This document shows positions 58,792 through 64,000 of a stretch of 64,000 nucleotides of DNA, piece by piece. The translations under genes and the position numbers were made by a program. The first letter of the stretch is position 1, and every line of letters begins with the position of its first letter. Source of the stretch: Petrolisthes cinctipes (lineage: Eukaryota > Arthropoda > Malacostraca > Decapoda > Porcellanidae); contig JAWQEG010000262.1 of the NCBI GenBank assembly GCA_033782935.1, positions 124,001-188,000 on the forward strand, written 5' to 3'. The notes beneath the pieces were generated by a model. It made no database searches. It was not told where the DNA came from and saw only the letters and a program-made list of their open reading frames with translations.

Positions 58792-60559
58792 TGCTTGCGT
58801 CCACTGCTAGTGCGAATGGCTTGTCAAACTTGGGTGCGGTCATCACGGGATAGTGAACGAGTATGTCCTTGGCACTTTCAAAACTTTCTTCACACTCATT
58901 TGTCCATTCATACTTGACCTCTTTTCTAAGCAACTCAGTCAAGGGTGCCACTACAGTCGCGAAATTTTTCAAGAATCGCCTGTAGTACCCGATACATCCC
59001 AAGAAGCGTCTGTTCTGAGGCCTCTTGAAACCTTGTATGGCCTCCACCTTCGAGCTAGGCGGGCAGACCAGACCATGTCCTACCACATACCCTAGGTACT
59101 GCACACGGGCACACACAAAGTCGCACTTCTTGACGTTGACGACTAGGTTGGCATCTTGTAGGCAAGAGAGTAACTGCTGCAGCACTTGGAGGTGGTGGTC
59201 CCAGGTGTCAGTGTAGACCACGACGTCATCGATGTACAAACCACAATTCTCGATACCGCCAGTCACAGCATTCATGAGCCGTTGGAAGGTGGCTGGTGCA
59301 TTCTTCATACCATACAGTATCACGTTACACTGGTATGTTTGCCCATCGGCCACAAGGCATGAGATCTGCTTTGCTCGGCCTGTCAGAGGTACTTGCCAAA
59401 ATCCCTGCTTCAGGTCGATCTTGGTAATAAAACGAGAGGATCCCACTTGGTCAATGCAGTCCTCTAGGCGTGGCAACGGGTACGTGTCAGTCTTCGTCAA
59501 GACGTTCACTCTCCTGTAGTCAATGCAGAACCTAGCAGAACCATCAGGCTTAGGCTGCAATGTCACAGGGGAACTCCAAGCACTTGCACACGGTGTTATC
59601 AAGTTGTGGTCCAACATATACTTCAGCTCCTTCCGCAGCACTTCGATATGGCATGGGCTGACTCGGTAGGGCGGCAGTTTAACTGGCGTAGCCTTGCCCA
59701 CGTCCACGTCATGTTGAATCCAGTCAGTCCTTCCAGGAACACTGGCGAACACCTTGCCGTAGGTCGACATCAACTTCCACAACTGCGCCACTTGCTCTGG
59801 AGGTAAATGTGACACCTTGTCCCGAAAAGTCATCTCTGCATCCTCGTTGTCCACCCAACTACACTCTTGAAATTCACAGGTTACCTCTGCCACATCATCA
59901 GCTTCTTCTTCCACAGCCACAGCCACAACATGCTGTGTCGTCACTGGAGTCTTCAAAGGGCCGTAGTACGGCTTTAACATATTTACATGGCACAACTGAT
60001 GAGATGTCCACCGGTCGGGTGTCTTCACAAGGTAGTCAGTCTCACCCAGCCTCTTCTCTACCACGTACGGACCTTGAAACTTGGCAGCCAGGGGTTGACC
60101 TTGAAGTGGCAGTAGCACCAATACTTCATCACCAACTTGGAACTCCCTCCATCTGGCCTTCCGATCATACCACTGTTTCATCTTCCCTTGGGCTTTCTCA
60201 AGATTCTTCTTCGCCTCTTCTCTAGTGTCACTCAGACGGGTCTTGAACTCCAGGACGTATTGTAGAAGGTTCTTGCTGGTGTCGACGTCACTACTCCATG
60301 CCTCCTTGACGATGCTCAAAGGACCTCTGACATGGTGTGCGAAGACAGGCTCATTCGGAGAGAAACCCAGGCTCTCCTGCGGTACTTCCCTCGTTGCAAA
60401 CAGTAGGAAGGGAACACCCTTGTCCCAATCCTTGGTGTGTTCCAAGCAGTATTTTCGCATCATATTCATCAGGGTCTGGTGGTATCTCTCCAAGGCACCC
60501 TGGGACTCTGGATGGTAAGCACTGCTTCTGACATGTTTAACCCCTAACTCTTCCAATGT
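58736..60559 (-). pseudogene. pol: Integrase C-terminus fused in frame to reverse transcriptase (pol)
   Basis: One continuous frame of about 606 residues. Residues 1-35 finish the integrase core, with the catalytic Glu in GALERYH at about 23. Residues 160-196 hold the GPY/F module (FQGPYVV ... NMLKPYY) of Ty3/gypsy integrases. An acidic linker (about 200-245) leads into reverse transcriptase at about 280-540: motif A TKIDLKQGFWQVPL (Asp 381), motif B GMKNAPATFQ, and the catalytic YIDD at 441-444 (59225-59236). The thumb/connection has FLGYVVG and GYYRRFL. It ends in the first RNase H motif (AVDAS) before the frameshift. Because integrase runs straight into RT without a break, the INT-RT order is original. 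RT itself has no stop. The frame opens right after the TAG at 60560-60562. Confidence 0.92.
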
Positions 60560-61190
60560 CTACTGGAACAAGTTAGACAAAAAGTTAGAACCTCTATCAG
60601 ACTGTATCTCCTTAGGTAACCCAAACTTTGTACAAAACCCCAACAATGCTTTCACAACAGCCTTAGCATTCATAGTTCTGAGGGGGATTGCCTCAGGGTA
60701 CCTAGTACAAGGGTCTAATATGGTAAGAAGGTACTGAAATCCAGTAGAAGTGGTAGGAAGTAGACCCACTATGTCTATGATTAACTTTGAGAAAGGTGGC
60801 CCTATAGCAGGGATGGGAATTAGGGGAGACTTAGATGGTTTCTGGTTAGGCCGTCCCACAACCTGACATGTATGACAACTCCTCACATGCTGGTACACAT
60901 CAGCCCTCATGGCAGGCCAGTAAAATTCTGCCCTAAGCCGCTCAAGTGTCTTCCTCACTCCTAGGTGGGCAGCAAATGGAATATCATGAGCTAGCCTAAT
61001 TAGTTCCTGCCTGCACATGCTCGGCACAACTAGCTGGTGTACATCCCTCAATCCCTCATCCACACTAGTATGAGGAGGTCTCCACCTCCTGTACAAAACT
61101 CCATCCTTCTCATATAAACATGATCCCTTCTCTTCCCCCACATTTTCAACTGCCAGGCTCCTTAACTCTTGGATACCTGGGTCACTCACT
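60560..61190 (-). pseudogene. pol: Integrase N-terminal zinc finger and core (pol), ends at in-frame TAG
   Basis: The integrase inserts the cDNA into chromosomes. The HHCC zinc-binding motif is visible as H-X6-H (HDIPFAAH), 29 residues, then C-X2-C (CHTC). The first catalytic Asp is in LIIDIVG and the second in IQSDRGSNF, 59 residues later. The catalytic Glu lies beyond a TAG stop at 60560-60562; counting the stop as one residue, 35 residues separate the second Asp and the Glu, the usual DD35E spacing. The reading frame continues unchanged after the stop, so this is a point nonsense change. Upstream, a tandem TCAC duplication (61182-61189, plus strand) puts it out of frame with the protease. 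Confidence 0.92.
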
Positions 61191-61736
61191 ACCTTGCAAA
61201 TTCTTAAATTTCTCAACATCGACACACTCTAAAGACAACTGCTCACTAGAGGTATCTGAAAAAAGATTGGTTAAAGAAAGGTCGTCCGGTGATTCTCCAT
61301 CGCCGTCGACGTCCTCCACCGGTGGGTCGGAAGGAGTTAAAACTGCCTCGGCTGCCTCCACACGCCGGCTCTCCTCCACCCTTGACATCGATCGGGTCAC
61401 GGCACATACGGGGAAGTTCATCTGGTCCTCTTCCTCTACAACTTCAGCAGGTACAGGATCCTTGATTATTACTGGGGCACTCACTTCCTCACCCCTAACC
61501 AAATCATTCCCCAGTATCAAGTCCAGATTGGGCTCGGGCAATGACTCCACCACTCCAACCTGTGCCATCCCCTTAAATAAATCACAATTCACCCTACACT
61601 CCACCAAAGGAACCGTCAGGGAGCCTCCAACTCCCCTGAGCAAAACAAAATTCTTGGAACCCACCTCAACATGTTTCGGTCTTACCCACAGAGTAATTGT
61701 AGAACCAGTGTCTCGGAGTATCTTAACAGGATACTA
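61182..61736 (-). pseudogene. pol: Aspartic protease region of pol, preceded by in-frame TAG
   Basis: A retropepsin-type protease would cut Gag-Pol. The active-site triad is in ILRDTGST (DTG codons at 61704-61712), and the conserved C-terminal block is LDLILGNDLV. The frame is shared with the CCHC knuckle upstream and is interrupted by TAG at 61734-61736, just before the active site. Downstream it runs through an acidic linker of about 90 residues until the 4-bp TCAC duplication at 61182-61189 shifts the frame to a TGA. The protease core has no internal stop. Any start codon here would be arbitrary, since the domain is part of a polyprotein. Confidence 0.85.
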
Positions 61737-62105
61737 GGATTCCCCCAGTTTGACCAACCCATCAGACCGATACGGAGCATAACAATCCTCAGCCGTAGTA
61801 TCCGTAGCTACCGACTGGACAACTGCTCCTGTAACATCAGACATGGGAACAGCATCCACTGCACCCTTCCCTCCTTCTGAAAGAACTCTATCTTTAGAAG
61901 TGGGTAAAACAAAGTTATCCCTACTATCCTTTTGGGGCTCAGAAACTGTGACAATAGCTCTGTCACAGGAAACAAAATTAGTTGGCCTAACAACTCCTGC
62001 CTTTCTCCAACATCTGTCTACAGTATGCCCTGTTTTGTGGCAATGTGTACATGTAAGAGTTCGTGTCCAAGGTTTGTGTGGGGTGCGTGTAGGTGTTTGT
62101 GCATG
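61734..62105 (-). pseudogene. gag: Gag nucleocapsid segment with CCHC zinc knuckle
   Basis: A 123-codon open stretch with no start of its own, between the in-frame stops TGA (62106-62108) and TAG (61734-61736). It holds one perfect retroviral-type zinc knuckle, C-X2-C-X4-H-X4-C (CTHCHKTGHTVDRC, 62010-62051), which would bind the packaged RNA. Gag upstream and protease downstream are in the same frame, so gag and pol may have been one frame in the parent. The residues after the knuckle are unremarkable. Confidence 0.85.
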
Positions 62106-63322
62106 TCAGATACCTGGGGGACTGGGACTAGTGACATGAGTGCTTTTGGAATTCGGGGAGACATCGCTATCATGAGTTTTATTATTGGTGGTTGGAGGGG
62201 GTCTATTGTGCCCTTTGTCTCTGGCTTTAAATTGCTTCCTGACTAAAACGTAATCATCAGCATAAACTGCAGCTTCCTCAGCTTTCTTTACTCTCTTATC
62301 ACTTATAAACATCTGCAAATCTGGCCCCATCTGGCTCAGAAGTTGCTCCAACCTCCTCCAACTTACAATAATTATCTTCTACTTTCTCACTTCTTATCCA
62401 TGCTCAAAATAGGTCACTCTGATATTTCATAAATTCAATCCATGTCTCATTAGGGCGTTTCTTAGTATTACGGTACTTCTGTCTGTAAGCTTCTGGTCTT
62501 AATTCATACGTCCTTAGTACAGCAGACTTTAACTTCTCATAATCCAAGGATTCCTCAAAACTGATAGCATCAAATGCTCTTAAAGCTTTACCACAAAAGA
62601 CTGACTGTGCCAGCATTGACCATCGTTCCTTCGGCCACCCACTACCCTCTGCAACCTTCTCAAACCTCTTGAAAAATTCAGCAACATGGTCCTCATCAAA
62701 CTTAGGAACCAACCTGTGCTGTTCTGATGACGCCCCTGATGCAACCGGTCGTCGTGGCTCATGGTCCACTTTATATTTCTCCATCTCCAACTCCAGTTTC
62801 CTTTGCTCAAGCTCCATCTGAGCTCTCCTTTTCTCTCTCTCAAACTCCAACTGAGCTCTCCTTTCCTCTCTCTCAAACTCCAACTGAGCTCTCCTTTCCT
62901 CTCTCTCAGACTCCAACTGAGCTCTCCTTTCCTCTCTCTCAGACTCCATTTTCATCTTAAATTGTAGCATTTGGAACTCATGGTCATGCGCAGCTTGGTC
63001 ATTCCCAGATTGGTTATTCTGAACCATAGTGGCTTCAAGCAAATCTGTAGGTGCAGACCAGTCACTTACGACAGAAGCATTATCCTTCCTCTCAACAAAA
63101 TCATACAAATCATAGATGGTGGCAAATCAGGTTAGCTAGTGGAAATGCATTGGAACTTTCAATGGCAATGTCCAACTTCTGTGCAACAAGTAATAATTAT
63201 TCTCTCCTCAGTGCTCTTACACTCTCGGGATTAGGACTTGAATTAATAAACTCTGCAGCATCCTGCTCAGAGATAATATGAAGTGGAGCACCCTTCTCAC
63301 CAGCCACACCCTGAGTCTCCAT
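62106..63322 (-). pseudogene. gag: gag: coiled coil and SCAN-like capsid (disabled)
   Basis: Gag of the right element. The likely start is the ATG at 63320-63322. The first frame meets TAA at 63197-63199, then shifts near 63110-63135 into the main frame, which runs to TGA at 62404-62406. The next segment (62106-62351) is in another frame and ends in TGA at 62106-62108. The main frame has four 11-residue EREERRAQLE-type repeats (about 62818-62949), a long charged helix, and a capsid part with LVPKFDE, VAEFFKRFEKVA and YELRPEAYRQKYR. The last blocks resemble the SCAN domain, which published work derives from Gmr1-like Gag. The downstream piece (ISDKRVKKAEEAAVYADDY) looks like the capsid C-terminus. 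The first two breaks also occur in the left copy. Confidence 0.87.
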
Positions 63323-63432
63323 TGCTCACTAACTATTAGGCAAATGTACACAAAAAATGGAAAAATGCAATACAAGAAAAATACAACAGTAATGCAATGA
63401 TAGAACACCAGTCTCAGTTCAGCAAAAAATTG

Positions 63433-63452
63433 AAATCCTGGTGAAGTCGCCA
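63433..63452 (-). other. Primer-binding site, right element
   Basis: Identical to 963-982: TGG begins 7 bases inside the LTR edge at 63460, with the same possible tRNA partners. Confidence 0.7.
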
Positions 63453-63459
63453 ATTTATA

Positions 63460-64000
63460 TGTTATGGACGGAGGGTAGAGATAAAGTACTGTACTAGTCA
63501 CTAGGCTAGACTTACCCCGACGTTAGCTATCAACAGAATAAAGTAGCACTGGGGGGCAGGTATCTGATTATTAAAATTATGAATTGTAAGTAAAAGTACA
63601 AACCCAGCCTATATGAAAGAATAATAACACGACCCAAAGAGACCGTCCAAACATATACCCAGGTTCGGGTACAATGAATAAAAATGATAGAGAAACTACT
63701 CTGACTTTCTATAATATATTGAAAATATGAACGAACACAAAGACAAACAATAAACACTGAAAGAATTGATAAATGAAATCAGGATTTCCAACTATGACAG
63801 AACATGAGACAGAGTTCCCAGATTAAATAATGCACCTGCAATAATCACTCAATAAATCACTACCACTGTACCATCACTTCAATAACCACACATCAATAAC
63901 ACAAGGCACTAGGCACACTTAAGCACAGAATTAATAATGGTAAGTTAGCACATCACTGGCATATATAATAAGGGAACATCAATGCATCACAACATACATG
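63460..64000 (-). repeat. 5' LTR of right element, cut by window end
   Basis: The inner 541 bp of the LTR, starting TGTTATG on the plus strand. It matches 990-1530 with two substitutions (1061 and 1253) and matches this element's own 3' LTR less well. The rest, including U3 and the TATA box, lies beyond the window. Confidence 0.92.

Larger units (their letters stand above)
57195..64000 (-). mobile_element. Right Gmr1-like Ty3/gypsy retrotransposon, truncated by window end
   Basis: Minus-strand order: 5' LTR (from 63460, cut by the window), primer-binding site, gag, protease, integrase, reverse transcriptase, RNase H, polypurine tract, 3' LTR (57195-58373). The internal region is 5086 bp, and with the left copy's LTR as a guide the whole would be about 7.44 kb. 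Integrase before reverse transcriptase is the order of Ty1/copia, but the integrase GPY/F module, the RT sequence and the SCAN-like Gag are Ty3/gypsy features, as described for Gmr1-like elements. No env is present. Stops and frameshifts occur in gag, protease, integrase and RNase H, so it cannot act autonomously. Confidence 0.92.

Noticed and set aside
58853..61880. Plus-strand frames of 60-205 codons opposite pol
   Set aside because: They are antisense shadows of protease, integrase and RT, which show clear motifs on the minus strand.
62106..62108. TGA between capsid and nucleocapsid as a programmed readthrough site
   Set aside because: Stops and frameshifts are scattered over the whole element, so decay is the simpler explanation. 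There is no sign of a readthrough context that could be judged from one copy.

Overview
This is non-coding, repeat-dominated DNA from an animal nuclear genome, with no intact host gene. The evidence is an inactive Ty3/gypsy LTR retrotransposon of Gmr1-like layout, a tRNA-derived SINE, a MITE flanked by TTAA, and a tandem satellite of about 55 kb. A marine invertebrate or fish would fit, but the sequence does not settle the taxon.

Layout. 1-2164 is the 5' end of one retrotransposon copy on the minus strand: a broken gag, a primer-binding site and a complete 1175-bp LTR. 2165-57194 is one satellite array of roughly 900 monomers, mostly 53 or 62 bp. Each monomer has an AT-rich half carrying a short dyad and a G-poor C/A-rich half that varies in length. 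The array is built from nested higher-order duplications: about 5.0 kb twice, about 2.9 kb twice with a distant third copy, 4150 bp, 1175 bp, 757 bp and 384 bp. Two nearly identical composite insertions interrupt it at 40548-41374 and 52446-53275, each a piggyBac-like MITE sitting in the tail of a tRNA-Ala-like SINE. 57195-64000 is a second retrotransposon copy on the minus strand, complete except that its 5' LTR runs off the window.

The right-hand element reads, in its own 5' to 3' direction, gag (coiled coil, SCAN-like capsid, CCHC knuckle), protease, integrase, reverse transcriptase and RNase H. Integrase lies before reverse transcriptase, and one uninterrupted frame runs from the integrase C-terminus into reverse transcriptase, so the order is native. 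This is the pol order of the Gmr1 group of Ty3/gypsy elements. There is no env. At least nine stops, frameshifts or small deletions make it inactive.

Bases 1-1530 recur at 62471-64000 with three substitutions and no gaps, while the two LTRs of the element differ by nearly 3%. The satellite sequences flanking the two copies together rebuild one interrupted monomer. The simplest reading is a single old insertion into the satellite, later duplicated with the array as a unit of about 62.5 kb. An assembly artefact would look the same and has to be excluded with long reads.
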